This document shows positions 49,166 through 59,166 of a stretch of 64,000 nucleotides of DNA, piece by piece. Under the pieces are notes generated by a model. That model was not told where the DNA came from. It ran no database searches and worked only from the letters and a program-made list of their open reading frames with translations. Numbering within the stretch: position 1 is the first letter of the stretch; the number at the start of each line of letters is the position of its first letter. The position numbers and the translations under genes are program-made. Source of the stretch: Adiantum capillus-veneris (taxonomy: Eukaryota > Streptophyta > Polypodiopsida > Polypodiales > Pteridaceae); assembly GCA_014529385.2 (NCBI GenBank), contig CM043962.1, forward strand, positions 85,744,180 to 85,808,179. The letters run 5' to 3'.

Positions 49166-52100
49166 TCACGTGGTGTGAGTGGAGTTCATAAGTGACTCTC
49201 GATGCTCAAAAATGGCTGAAATGAGCGTCGCAATAGAGAGTCCACATCGTGGTTGGGAGAGGAAGGTATGTAGGGAGAGCTCATGGCTGAATATATGGGG
49301 AAAAGAGGACCTAATGTGGTCAAAAGCTGAGCACTCAAGTAGTGTGTGGTACTCACTCTCTCGCACTTGACAAGGGCATAAGGTGCAAAGTCGATGACAC
49401 TCCTCGCCAGTGCCCCAACGTCCTGTCTCGCAGCGTAGAGAATGGGAGCTAAGACGAATGGAGGCAATGGTGCGGATCGCACTCAACGGGATGGGCTCAA
49501 GGATGTAGGAATGGGTTCGGTTACCTCGTTCCGAGAAGAAGAGATATTTGTAGTTTGGGGCAACGTGTGTGGTGTAATGGCTGAAGCGAGAACCTCCGGA
49601 TTTCTCCCAAGCCATGATACATTGGCGTTGTAAGAAGGCCTCATTAACTTGGGAGTCGATCGATGCATCCTTGACCAAGTGACATGCATCCCATCTTCCA
49701 AACCATTTCTTGATATCAAGCATCCACCCCGAACTTAGTATTTTGCTCTTGCATGTCTTTTGAACCTTTTGACTTGCTTCATATGCGATTCTAGGAAGTC
49801 GATGCAAAGGGCTACGTTGTGTCTTACGCATGTACTCCACAACCCTTTCCATGCCCAAGACCTCAATGGGAAGCGATCCGGACTCAAGAAGTAAGAGCAT
49901 GTAGGGTGTTTGTGTCTTGACTTGGAGAAAGTTGGTGAGAAAACACTTTTGGACATTCTCAAACTCTTTCCAAGTAGACTTCCCGATGCTTCCACCCCAC
50001 ACCTCCACTCCATAAAGAAGCACCGGTGTCACCAATGTGTCAAAGAGGTACTTTTTGAGAGCCCAACACTTGATCTCTCCTGCATTGCACATGTTCTCAA
50101 ATGCATAATAAGCCCTCTTTCCGGCTTCCAAGCGACGCATTGCACAATCCTTCCATTTATGATTGGATGGAACCTCAAGGCCAAGGTACTTGAAGTGATC
50201 TACCACTTCAAGTTTCTCATTGTTGTATACAATGCATGGATTTTCGTCATTGAGGGTCTTTACAAGCATAACCTTGGTTTTGGATCCATTCACGATCAGC
50301 CCGCTATGTAGGCAAAAGCGTTCCAAGACACTCATAAGCTTTTGTGCATCTTCTAAGGTATGTGCCAAGAGCACTACATCATCGGCATAAAGCAAAAGCA
50401 TGATCACCGCATTTCCAATCTCAACCTCTTCTATGCCTTCTTGCTGCATAAAATCAAGAACCATGTATTCCAATTCATCAATGAGTAGCCCAAAGAGGGT
50501 TGGGGAAAGTGGGCATCCTTGTTTGACACCAATAGTGCTTGCAAAAAATTCTGAAATTCCGTCTCCCATACGTAATCGACATATCACTTTTTGGTAGATG
50601 CGAAAGACTGCATGCATAAATTCTCTCGGCACTTGAAGGCTTTGCATACGTCTCCAAAGATTTCCTCGCGGTACCATGTCAAAAGCTTTCTTGAAATCCA
50701 CAAAGCAACAATACAACTTTTTTCCTTTCAATCGAGACGCTTCCATAAGAACTCGAAGAGTGACAAGGTGATCAATAGTGCTATGATGCTTTCGAAAACC
50801 TGCTTGGCCAAGCGCACGTTTGCCATTCTTTTCAGCCCATTCACTTATCTTCATCTCCATGATACATCCAAATAACTTTGCCATCAAAGAACCAACCATT
50901 ATAGTGCGATAGTTGTTCACATTGTTTACATCTCCTCCTTTGTGCAAAGGTTTGATCCAATTTGCACTCCAATCATGAGGCATGCCATACTGAAGTGCAA
51001 GGTTAAACATATCGCATATCCAATATCGTGTTTTCTTGCTTGTCCATTTAATCATTTCAGCCTTGACACCTTGAAGGTCACCTGCCTTGCGAGTAGCAAG
51101 TTTCTCAAGCGCGCGGCATACATCTTCAATGGTAAAGAAGGGAGACATAAATGGAAGGGAGCTACAACCCTCCATCTTATCAACATTGGGTTGCTCATAG
51201 AGGTTCTTACAATGCATATACATATCCTCAAGAGTCAAGTCACCAAAGCTCTCAACGCGCTTGCCTTTTAGATTTTGCCAAAACTTGCCACATGCATGTG
51301 CTTTCTCTTGTGCTAAAAGAAGTTGTTTTTCGACTTCCCACCTTCTCCTCTTCTTTTGAACAAGTGCTTTGTATGTGTGTGAACATTCCAAGTAAACTTC
51401 CTTGTCTTTGATTGCATCCAATCTTAGCAAGTGTTTTCGGGCTTGACTACATTCCATGTCAAACCATTTCTTCTTGGTGCTACCCTTCTTAGACCTTTTG
51501 CAAGACATGTGTTTCACCGAAAAGCATTCCTTCGCACAAGAGAAAATTACTTCTTTGAAAACTTTCCACTTGCATTCTAATGTTGGGCTCCCTTGATGCT
51601 CTATCATGCTTAACATTTGGTCCACCATATCAACATATATAAGTGCTCGTTTGAAGTTTAGACGTAGGTACAAATGATTCACATCATGATTGGAGGCTAC
51701 ATGCTCGGGCCGTTTACCGCACTTGAGGTCAATACATAACATCCTATGATCCGATTCCGGATTCCATTCACCAAGTGTAAAGCTTTGTATGCATTCTAGA
51801 GTGGCTTCTGAGAACAACATATAGTCAATCACGCTAGCACCATTGTGCTTTCTACATGTAAAGTCATTGGTGCCTTGCCATAGAGATACACCATTTGCAA
51901 TGAGCATTCCGGTACTATTGCACATATGTAGAAGTGACTTTCCATAGTGATCCACTTCTTTTGCATCATTAGAACTTCGATTATACATGTATGAGTCATC
52001 CACTCTTCTTGATACATGCGGCATGTCGACTTGTTGTGTGTCGTGTTGTAACATATTTGTGCGAGCATTCATGTCTCCAAAAACAATGACTTCACCTTGA

Positions 52101-52546
52101 TCCTTGTAATGAGCAATGTCTTCCTCTAGTTCAACAAAGGGCTGATCTCTATCCATATTCAAGCGAGCATAAAAGTTGGAGTCATAGTGAGGAATGTAGC
52201 AGCCGGCCACAAACATGACTTGACCATTTGGTGGGATGATTTTCAGCCATAAGTAGCGTTTATACTTATCTTCTTTGACAATGGAAACATCTTTCAAACC
52301 CTTTTTGGTCATACATGCTACGCCTCCTTGGCCTCTTCGTTGCTTTGCATTTTTGGCCCACATCAAAGAATGTACATCGTATTTGTCAAATCCAAGAATT
52401 CGTTGCGCATCATGCTCCCATGTTTCGACAAGAAGTATCACATCGGAGTCATTGGTAAGCTCATCAATGCCAATTCCCGCATTCCATGGATACCCGTTAC
52501 AATTCCAAAAGCTTATTCGCAAGCGTGAGTTGGTCTCATAGATCAT
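49166..52546 (-). CDS. LINE ORF2: APE endonuclease and reverse transcriptase
   Basis: 1126 codons from the ATG at 52546, unbroken. Residues 1-275 are an APE-like endonuclease: N15 (SFWNCNGY), E41 (LLVETWEH), D158/N160 (FGDMNAR) and SDH at 265-267. Residues about 475-800 are reverse transcriptase: NNYRTIMVGSL, GFRKHHSTIDH, CFVDFKKAFD (D617), GVKQGCPLSPTLFG, and the catalytic YADD at 720-723 followed by FKYLGLEV. Near the C-terminus a CTLC...ESEYHTLLEC zinc motif (C-x2-C-x9-H-x4-C) may help bind RNA. The protein would nick target DNA and prime cDNA synthesis there. All catalytic residues are present, so it may be active or very young. Confidence 0.93.
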   Translation of the reverse strand: MIYETNSRLRISFWNCNGYPWNAGIGIDELTNDSDVILLVETWEHDAQRILGFDKYDVHSLMWAKNAKQRRGQGGVACMTKKGLKDVSIVKEDKYKRYLWLKIIPPNGQVMFVAGCYIPHYDSNFYARLNMDRDQPFVELEEDIAHYKDQGEVIVFGDMNARTNMLQHDTQQVDMPHVSRRVDDSYMYNRSSNDAKEVDHYGKSLLHMCNSTGMLIANGVSLWQGTNDFTCRKHNGASVIDYMLFSEATLECIQSFTLGEWNPESDHRMLCIDLKCGKRPEHVASNHDVNHLYLRLNFKRALIYVDMVDQMLSMIEHQGSPTLECKWKVFKEVIFSCAKECFSVKHMSCKRSKKGSTKKKWFDMECSQARKHLLRLDAIKDKEVYLECSHTYKALVQKKRRRWEVEKQLLLAQEKAHACGKFWQNLKGKRVESFGDLTLEDMYMHCKNLYEQPNVDKMEGCSSLPFMSPFFTIEDVCRALEKLATRKAGDLQGVKAEMIKWTSKKTRYWICDMFNLALQYGMPHDWSANWIKPLHKGGDVNNVNNYRTIMVGSLMAKLFGCIMEMKISEWAEKNGKRALGQAGFRKHHSTIDHLVTLRVLMEASRLKGKKLYCCFVDFKKAFDMVPRGNLWRRMQSLQVPREFMHAVFRIYQKVICRLRMGDGISEFFASTIGVKQGCPLSPTLFGLLIDELEYMVLDFMQQEGIEEVEIGNAVIMLLLYADDVVLLAHTLEDAQKLMSVLERFCLHSGLIVNGSKTKVMLVKTLNDENPCIVYNNEKLEVVDHFKYLGLEVPSNHKWKDCAMRRLEAGKRAYYAFENMCNAGEIKCWALKKYLFDTLVTPVLLYGVEVWGGSIGKSTWKEFENVQKCFLTNFLQVKTQTPYMLLLLESGSLPIEVLGMERVVEYMRKTQRSPLHRLPRIAYEASQKVQKTCKSKILSSGWMLDIKKWFGRWDACHLVKDASIDSQVNEAFLQRQCIMAWEKSGGSRFSHYTTHVAPNYKYLFFSERGNRTHSYILEPIPLSAIRTIASIRLSSHSLRCETGRWGTGEECHRLCTLCPCQVRESEYHTLLECSAFDHIRSSFPHIFSHELSLHTFLSQPRCGLSIATLISAIFEHRESLMNSTHTT

Positions 52547-52552
52547 GTGTCC

Positions 52553-53485
52553 CTATTTTTTGGGTGGACTTGCATCCTCCTCAAGTGACTTTTCTTCTTG
52601 AGATGATACCTTAACCTTCTTGCTTCTTTCCTCGTATGCTTTGCGACGTACATTTTGTTGCATAAGAGTGCGATCCTCATATACATTACAACCCGTTCCT
52701 TTGAGGTAGATCCAACCATTGTCAAGGATGATCTTTCTCTTTACCTCATCAGCCATGGTACATACAATAGGTCTTTCTCCCGAGCGAGGGACTCCTTGTT
52801 TTCCAACTCGATGTGCACCATAAGCCATGATTCCTGACATGCCAAAGTGTGTAGCAAAAAACTCTTCAATAGCAACCGCAAGAGATTGGGGTGTTTCCAT
52901 GCTTTCCTCCTTGATTCCACGAATGACGATGTTCTTTGAGCGTTTTTGTCGTTCTTGCAATTCTTGAGTGTCCACATTCTCTACATTCTTTGCTTGGACA
53001 ACGGCTTGCGTGATAGGAGATGTAGAAACCACATTATCCTTACATATATCAGCCCATGATTTGGATGCATTTCTCATCTCACATACATCATGTCGTATTG
53101 TATCTATCGTTTCCTCTTTCAATACATGATCACTCTCAACTTTGCTCAAGCGCTCTTTCACTACATTCATGTCCACAAGAGAGCGTTTACATTCTTGAAC
53201 TTCATTCTCAAGATGCATCAAGCGTGTTGTTTGCATTTCAAGAACCTTCTTGAGGTGCTCATTCTCCACAACGAGAACTCTTAAAGTACCATTCTCCATT
53301 GCAAGTGCGCGCAACTCTTCACCTTGCTTGTTGACGGTTTCTTGTAACGAGATCAAGTAAGCCATGATCATTGCTTCCGTTGTTGTAGACGATGTGGTTG
53401 GATTAGCATCCAAATTCCTTGGAGATTTTGCATCATTCTCCATGGCGAGTGTGGCTTTTCCACCCTTGCGAGTTTTGTCTGACAT
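52553..53485 (-). CDS. LINE ORF1 protein
   Basis: 310 codons from the ATG at 53485 (MSDKTRKGGKATL). A Ser/Thr-rich N-terminus is followed by a long heptad-like region (about residues 50-130: LISLQETVNKQGEELRALAM and on) that looks like a coiled coil. About residues 185-290 resemble the RRM-like and C-terminal RNA-binding parts of LINE ORF1 proteins (KNIVIRGIKEE, GAHRVGKQG, RPIVCTMADEVKRKIIL). No zinc knuckle is seen. ORF1 proteins of this sort bind element RNA as multimers. The stop TAG lies six bases before the ORF2 ATG, so ORF2 is probably reached by reinitiation. No break seen. Confidence 0.85.
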   Translation of the reverse strand: MSDKTRKGGKATLAMENDAKSPRNLDANPTTSSTTTEAMIMAYLISLQETVNKQGEELRALAMENGTLRVLVVENEHLKKVLEMQTTRLMHLENEVQECKRSLVDMNVVKERLSKVESDHVLKEETIDTIRHDVCEMRNASKSWADICKDNVVSTSPITQAVVQAKNVENVDTQELQERQKRSKNIVIRGIKEESMETPQSLAVAIEEFFATHFGMSGIMAYGAHRVGKQGVPRSGERPIVCTMADEVKRKIILDNGWIYLKGTGCNVYEDRTLMQQNVRRKAYEERSKKVKVSSQEEKSLEEDASPPKK

Positions 53486-53708
53486 TGCCTTCAAGTTGGC
53501 AACAAAAACGCAAAGTTTTGACAGTTTTTTCAGTTCTGAGATGCTGTTACAGCAAAGCCTTCCATTACACAGAAAAATTATGTCTTTACATCAATGCGTA
53601 GAGGGCTTCGTGCTCTTCGATTGAGGCTATAGATCACCTAAATCGGAGTTCGGATGAGCAAGTTATGGTCAAAAGAGTGAACTGCTGCCTACTAGGTCAA
53701 AAAACGGC

Positions 53709-53710
<2 letters not shown>

Positions 53711-53754
<44 letters not shown>
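53711..53754. repeat. (GA)n between LINE 5' end and uL5 retrocopy
   Basis: About 44 bp of pure GA. It touches the LINE 5' end on the left and the 5' UTR of the uL5 pseudogene on the right. Confidence 0.97.
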
Positions 53755-53757
<3 letters not shown>

Positions 53758-54450
53758 TTTTGCAGCAACATATCAGCGAGATCGGTGGGGGCTTCTTCTC
53801 GTCGCAACTATGGCCGTGTCAGCAGAGAAGAAGGCTGCCAACCCCATACAAGAGATCAAAGTGCAGAAGCTTGTGCTGAACATATCAGTCGGTGAGAGTG
53901 GTGATCGTCTCACAAGGGCTGCTAAGGTTCTTGAGCAACTAATTGGGCAAACTCCAGTCTTTTCCAAGGCTCGTGAGGTATTTTGGAATCAAGAGGAATG
54001 AAAAGATTGCCTGTTATGTAACTGTTCGGGAAGCTAAGGCCATGCAGTTCCTTGAGAGTGGCTTGAAGGTGAAAGAGTATGAGGTCATCAAAAGAAATTT
54101 CAGTGACACTGGCTATTTTGGTTTCGGCATTCAAGAGCACATTGATCTGGGTATCAAATATGACCCATCTACTGGTATTTATGGCATGGATTTCTATGTG
54201 GGGCTTGAGCGTGCTGGCTACAGAGTCGGTAGGAGAAAGAGGTCCAAGGCACGTGTTGGCCGAGGCAGGGGTTGTGGCTATTACATCGTATATCGGTCTT
54301 ACGACTTGCGGCTTTGATGACCTGAAAACTTTCAGAGCCTGAAATACTTATGTAAACGAGTTACTTTTGGCTGGAAATTTTTTGTGGTGGTTTTTTAGGT
54401 CTGCTTTGCGTATTGCAAAGCCTACCTAGAAGTTTCAGAGTTGTATACCC

Positions 54451-54453
<3 letters not shown>
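53755..54453 (+). pseudogene. RPL11: Processed pseudogene of ribosomal protein uL5 (RPL11)
   Basis: The ATG at 53810 starts [20 protein letters not shown], the N-terminus of cytosolic 60S protein RPL11, which contacts 5S rRNA in the central protuberance. After about 55 codons a deletion of a few bases near 53973 shifts the frame; the family sequence resumes ([50 protein letters not shown]). From about 54260 the C-terminus ([14 protein letters not shown]) no longer matches the family, so the 3' part is altered or chimeric. The retained coding part is intronless. A 5' UTR abuts (GA)n upstream, and the 3' end reads CCCAAAA then (GA)n. Confidence 0.9.

Positions 54454-54513
<60 letters not shown>
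54454..54513. repeat. (GA)n 3' of the uL5 retrocopy
   Basis: About 58 bp of GA after ACCCAAAA. Confidence 0.97.
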
Positions 54514-54515
<2 letters not shown>

Positions 54516-54889
54516 TGTTCCTCTGTTGGAGAGCAAGTTGGTCAATACCCACTCGTTATCTATGGAGGAATCCATCCCATGCAGAGTGCCCCAAACTATA
54601 TCCCAGTTCAATTTCAATATCCAGGTGTGCAGCAGGGACAGCCACGATTTACACTTCCCGAGCAAGCACAACCACATTATCTTGGGGTCCCGCTAGTGCA
54701 ACCACAATTTTCAGGTGTTCAGTCACAGTATCCGAGTGCTGGCCAGCATGCTCAGTCTCAATATCATGGCACCCAACTACCTCAGACGCAATATCCAGGT
54801 GCTCAACAGGCTCGTCCTCAGTACACTAGCCCACAGCAGCAGCAAAGAACTCATCCAAGTGGCGGTTTGAGAGTAGGAAGGCCGCCATG
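54514..54889 (+). pseudogene. Gln/Pro/Tyr-rich coding fragment joined to the uL15 retrocopy
   Basis: An open frame continues out of the (GA)n tract and encodes a low-complexity product with recurring QYPG/QYPS/QPQF units (GQYPLVIYGGIHPMQ, later QTQYPGAQQARPQY). It ends at a TGA that overlaps the ATG of the uL15 pseudogene. The product is not recognised. It may be a piece of another mRNA joined to the RPL27a transcript by template switching during retroposition, or an unusual 5' extension. Not likely to be expressed as a protein. Confidence 0.35.
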
Positions 54890-55327
54890 ACGACCAGGTT
54901 GAAGAATAACAGGAAGAAGAGAGGTCACATCAGTGCATGACATGGAAGAATTGGCAAGCACAAAAAGCATTCTGGAGGTCGTGGTAATGTAGGAGGTATG
55001 CACCACCATCGCATTCTGTTCGACAAATATCACCCTAGGTACTTTGGGAAGGTAGGTATGTGCTACTTCCACAAGACAATGAACAAGTTCCACTGTCCCA
55101 TTGTGAATGTGGATCATCTCTTCTTGCTTCTATCCGACTCTACGAAATTTGGTTTGGAACGAAAGGGGCCCTTGCTGGATGTCACACCGTTCGGGTACTT
55201 CAAGGTGCTAGGTAAAGGAAATGCTCCCCCCACTCCTCTGGTCATTAAGGAAAATTTCTCCTCTAAGATTGCAGAGAAGAAGATCAAAGAGGTTGGTGGT
55301 CAGATCTTCCCTTCTATTAGCGTGTAG
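54887..55327 (+). pseudogene. RPL27A: Processed pseudogene of ribosomal protein uL15 (RPL27a)
   Basis: Full length, 147 codons including the stop, intronless. It starts MTTRLKNNRKKRGHISA, then one nonsense change (GGA to TGA, codon 18), then [66 protein letters not shown] and [14 protein letters not shown], the order of the cytosolic 60S protein RPL27a. Several conserved residues are changed (for example Cys in GMCYFHK). The ATG sits in a good context (GCCGCCATGA). The copy is the most complete of the four and has a single disabling stop. Confidence 0.92.
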
Positions 55328-55806
55328 GCCGATGATAATGCTTTTTTTGCTTCTCAATTTAGTTGTAAAGGATTTTTGTATAAGGATTTGCAGAGATGTC
55401 CCCTTCCAAAGGGATCTTGCTATGCTAGAAAATCTGCCTCCTCAATACGGCTACAGTAGAATTCTCGGTTTGTTACATTGATGGAGAAAAGGGCATCCTA
55501 CGATATAGAGGCATACTGCAGCTCACCCTCCCCCGCTGATGCCTGTGCGGCGGATTGCGACGATGAAGAAGACCACGTCGCCAGGGACATAGCGGTAAAC
55601 ATGAGAAGCACCATCAGTATCAACACCGTGACTGCCTCTATACTCAAGGCCGTTTCTGTCATGAAGACTAAAATACTATTGCAAAGCGCTAATGGGTCTC
55701 CAGGTCAAGAGACAGTCTGTAGTAAAGGTGTATCCAGTGACCTCATGGGAACAATTTAGAGACAGTAAGCCTAGCGACGATTGAATGTAGCCTACTTTTT
55801 CTTTAT

Positions 55807-55810
<4 letters not shown>
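55328..55810 (+). other. 3' flank of the uL15 retrocopy with an unrecognised open frame
   Basis: 3' UTR-like sequence, then an open frame at 55478-55759 (MMEKRASYDIEAYCSSPSPA, with DDEEDHVARDIAVN) that I do not recognise. It may be part of another transcript. The stretch ends CTTTATATAA just before (GA)n. Confidence 0.35.

Positions 55811-55852
<42 letters not shown>
55811..55852. repeat. (GA)n between uL15 and eS26 retrocopies
   Basis: About 42 bp of GA, directly followed by the 5' flank of the eS26 pseudogene. Confidence 0.97.
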
Positions 55853-55856
<4 letters not shown>

Positions 55857-56468
55857 CACGACGAAGAGGAAGCAAAAGTAGTTGCAGCATAAGCAATCAT
55901 GATGGTAAGCGCCGTAAGGTTGGATGTAACAAGCATGGAAGAGGCCACACCAACCCCATCAGGTGCTCCAATGGTGGGCTATGTGTGCCCAAGGACAAGG
56001 TTGTCAAGTGGTTTCTTGCAAGGAACATTGTTGAACAAGGTGTTGTGCGAGATATGCAAGATGCTTGCCTTTATGATGGGTACACACTTCCCAAGCTTTA
56101 CGCCAAAATGCAGTACTGTGTTTCATGTGCCATTCACTCATGTTGTCTGTGTGAGATCCTGTACAACGAGAAGAGTTTGAGAGCCACCACAAAGGTTTAG
56201 ATGCAAGGAGCATATGCAGAACCAGAATCAGCGTACCAATGTTCCCACTGTTAGGAAGTAGACAGGTGTATAATTAGTGCATAAGCCAGGAGAGGAAGAA
56301 GGCTCATGAATTTTGACTTCTATCATAGAGCTCTTAGAAGACGCATGCTACGAGCATTTCCAATGTGGTTGAAGCCATCAGTTGGATAGACATTGAGTGG
56401 ATTTTGAGTCTTTTAAACGGGCTTGTATCATGTTTTGGAAATGTCTTTCTAAAGTCTTTTCCAAAAAA
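55853..56468 (+). pseudogene. RPS26: Processed pseudogene of ribosomal protein eS26 (RPS26)
   Basis: The frame from about 55904 reads [56 protein letters not shown] and [13 protein letters not shown], clearly cytosolic 40S protein RPS26, which lines the mRNA exit channel. The nearest ATG (55899) is out of frame by one base, and the family's paired zinc cysteines in the CSNCGKCC region are partly lost (CSNGGLCV). A stop follows at about 56200. The 3' flank ends CCAAAAAAAG and runs into (GA)n. The copy is intronless and disabled. Confidence 0.9.
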
Positions 56469-56476
56469 AGAGAGAC

Positions 56477-56506
<30 letters not shown>
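56469..56506. repeat. (GA)n 3' of the eS26 retrocopy
   Basis: GA repeat with an ACAT interruption near its start, after a run of seven A. Confidence 0.95.
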
Positions 56507-56507
<1 letters not shown>

Positions 56508-57117
56508 CCGACTTGCTTTTGAGACTCTCAGTGCGTGACAGAGAGAAGCCTTGCGAGTGAACAAGACACGACACTCAAAATTCACTAAACTCGGCCGCTG
56601 AGAATGAGTGACCAGTACTCGAAAAAAACTTTTTTTCCAAAAACTTGTCAAACCTACATGTTAGAAACAATTAAGGTAAATTGACTAAATTTGAAGATTT
56701 TTATACCAATCTATATTAATTTTTTTCAAATTTTGGAGGTTTTCTCACCAACTATAAAATTTAGAGGTAAATCTCAAAATTTGTAGGTGGGGTTACACTA
56801 AACCTAGATTTTTGTTACACTACACCTAGGTTTTTTTCGAGCACTGTGAGTGACTTATATAAGCGGGACTGAGTCTGAGAGGAGCGAAGATAGCGTAATT
56901 GGCTAGATTGGTTGAGAGCATGCACACCCCTTCCATGCAGAGCTTGCTGCCAGTAGCGGAGTCAGGCCCACTTTTGTGGAATTCTAGAAGAAGGTGGAGG
57001 TACGGAATGCTGAACAAGGGCATCAGTGCATCAAAGTCATTTTTGACGCGCGACCAAAAAGGTTGGTTTTTTAGAAACGATTCCTCGATTTTGATCTCGC
57101 AACTGTGGAAAACGAAC

Positions 57118-57122
<5 letters not shown>
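56507..57122. other. Stretch with no gene recognised
   Basis: About 600 bp between two microsatellites. The frames are short or run into the repeat and resemble nothing known. Confidence 0.5.

Positions 57123-57195
<73 letters not shown>
57123..57195. repeat. (CT)n microsatellite
   Basis: Pure CT for about 73 bp. Confidence 0.97.
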
Positions 57196-57196
<1 letters not shown>

Positions 57197-57268
57197 AAGG
57201 CATTGGAATGAAGGACACAATAGTAATAGTCCCATGGTCCCTCCAAAGTAGTTGGTATACTGCATGCA

Positions 57269-57562
57269 ATGCCTTCACAAAGCAGCCTACGTCACATGGC
57301 ACTCAAGCAAGCAAAGGATATCTTTCAAGTTCAAGAGCTACCTATGCATTATGACGGACATGTGGCATTTGAGTTACCATCTCTTGGTTTATTTGTGCGT
57401 GAAATTACGACAATTGCAACATGTGAATTTACCATGGAGAATAAGTTTGCACAAATAGAGTTTTGGAATATGCTCAAGAAGATGGTTCGGAAGCAAGGGA
57501 AAGACTTTTATCAATGTGTGTGTGTGAACACATTAAAGGAAGAGTATGGCTCTTTTGTTTGA
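57269..57562 (+). other. Open frame of 97 codons, not recognised
   Basis: It contains AFELPSLGLFVREITTIATC and FAQIEFWNMLKKMVRKQGKD and looks protein-like, but I cannot name a family. It may be a fragment of another retrocopy. Its last 51 bp are tandemly duplicated just downstream. Confidence 0.25.
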
Positions 57563-57628
57563 GACTATTTTAATGTGTGTGAACACATTAAAGGAAGAGT
57601 ATGGCTCTTTTGTTTGAGACTATTTGAG
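57527..57628. repeat. 51-bp tandem duplication
   Basis: GTGTGAACACATTAAAGGAA and the following ~30 bases (to GACTATTT) occur twice in a row with no visible difference. Confidence 0.85.
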
Positions 57629-57639
57629 ATGCAACATGG

Positions 57640-57850
57640 TTACTTTGCTACACTATACTCTATAGAGTAACTATTGAGATCTTGATCTAATATTTTACAT
57701 TGCTTATGCTCGCTCGGTTTCTTGTTCGCTCGGAAGTACTCGCTCGAGGATTGGGATTCCTCCTTGTGGAGGTGGTCTAGCTCCATTTGGCCTTTGTAGA
57801 AGCCATGGTTGTTGCTGACTAGTTCCTTCACCTGCATTCATGTAATGGAA
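57640..57850 (-). pseudogene. gag: Gag-like fragment, perhaps of element F
   Basis: One minus-strand frame reads EGTSQQQPWLLQRPNGARPP followed by PQGGIPILERV. The RPPPQGG-IP motif resembles RTPPQGVEGVP at the start of F's pol frame (44863), so the two may once have been neighbours, with the 45-57.6 kb block inserted between. The frame stops after ETERA. The match is short. Confidence 0.35.
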
Positions 57851-59166
57851 TTAGCCTTTAACTTGAGTTGGAGCGGAAAGTAAATAACATATTGAGCATT
57901 TCCTTGAGTATTCTTTAGTGTGTAGATGTATAGTGAGAAAGAAAGTGCTTGGATAGGGAGAGCGACACTTAACACATTACTTCATTAACATGGCATGATC
58001 AATACTTGTAAAAGAGAGTGAGAGTTTAGAGAAATTGACACCAATAGAGGACCGGATTAGTTGGAGCCGGTCCCCCCTCCAATAGGCATTTGTATTATAG
58101 ATTCTTCCATGACGGAAGACGTGTTTACAATACAACTGTTTGTGTTCCTTGAGACCTTCTTGATGAGATGAAGATGGTAAGCTTCACTCACCAAGCATTA
58201 GCATAACTACAACAATAAACATGATTAGCATGAGCTTGAAAAATGCCCAGCCTCAATCCCAAGACCTCAAACACCATGAAAGGTGAGGAGAGCTAGCAGG
58301 GAGTGAGGAAGAAGAGAGAAGTAGAAGTAGCTCTACTAGAAAGAAATAACCCCTTGCACGTAATTACTCATAGCTCTTGTAGCATAGCTTAGCATAGAGT
58401 TAATGGAGATTAGAGAGATTGATAAGCAAGCATAAGCATTCTCTTGTGTGGATTTGCATCTATAGCCAAGAGCTTGTGGTAGTAGGCACTCGACTTCTCT
58501 TACCTTTGGAGGCTTTAATGAAGACAATCCCATGGTCTTTTTCTCCATTAGTTAACCTTTCTCTTTGATAGACCTTTTCTCATATGGGCCCCTTTACCAT
58601 TGGCCCCATGCTTAAATAGATCTATAAGAACATCTATATCTTAACCCTTGTTCCCGTTTATTCTCCCACATTAAATGATCAGTTTAATATGAGAAAATCA
58701 TTTGGGTTGGTCAGATATTAGATTTTATGACATTACCTCTCTCTTGAAATCATAGTCGTCCTCTTCTACCTCATAGTCGTCCTCGACTATGAGGTAGAAG
58801 AGATAAAGCCTTAGTCATTAGTCAATTTTACTTAGCGGGTAGAGGATCCCTTTTTACCCTACGACATCTTTCCAAGATGGATGACTAATCCATTTGGTGC
58901 TTGGGAGACATAGCTGCCGCAAGCATGTCTGCTCTTTAGTCCATTTCATTCTCCCAAAGTAGAGTGACAAATTCTACTTGGTGTTTGAGAGACGTCGTCA
59001 TCACAAACATAATTCTAAGCATGCATACTAGTTAATTTTGTGCACAATTAAAAAAGAGGACTAGTCTTATAAGACAAAAACATGAGTCATTTAAAAGAAA
59101 TTTGTACATTTGCTTACTCTAATGTAGTGTTGTAAGCATTGACAAGGTTCATACTATCCTTAATCT
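57851..59166. other. Unassigned stretch, possibly LTR or leader sequence
   Basis: No coding frame is recognised. A TATA-like motif on the minus strand (ATCTATTTAAGC, about 58610-58622) and a perfect hairpin at 58763-58800 suggest promoter-bearing LTR or leader sequence, but no partner copy is in the window. Confidence 0.4.
58763..58800. repeat. Perfect 17-bp hairpin
   Basis: CTTCTACCTCATAGTCG, loop TCCT, then the exact reverse complement. Confidence 0.95.

Larger units (their letters stand above)
49088..53710 (-). mobile_element. Full-length non-LTR retrotransposon (LINE), both ORFs open
   Basis: Sense is the minus strand: about 225 bp of 5' UTR (53710-53486), ORF1, a 6-base gap, ORF2, about 50 bp of 3' UTR and a (TATC)n tail. 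A (GA)n tract flanks it on both sides on the plus strand (49047-49088 and 53711-53754), so it seems to have inserted in a GA/TC microsatellite. A 3' tail of short tandem repeats instead of poly(A) is unlike typical plant L1 elements. The 3' UTR has a small hairpin (AGGTCA-AATA-TGACCT, 49131-49146). Clade not assigned. Confidence 0.9.

Noticed and set aside
49088-53710. Ordinary plant L1 element
   Set aside because: It has APE and RT as L1 does, but the 3' end is a short tandem repeat with no poly(A). Clade left open until a phylogeny is done.
53810-56200. Functional ribosomal-protein gene cluster
   Set aside because: Each copy is disabled (frameshift, stop, start out of frame) and no intron was found in the retained coding parts, so they are retrocopies and not an operon-like cluster of working genes.
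56880-56960. Possible tRNA gene (GGTTGAGAGCATGCA context)
   Set aside because: No acceptor stem or anticodon arm could be paired; a chance resemblance.
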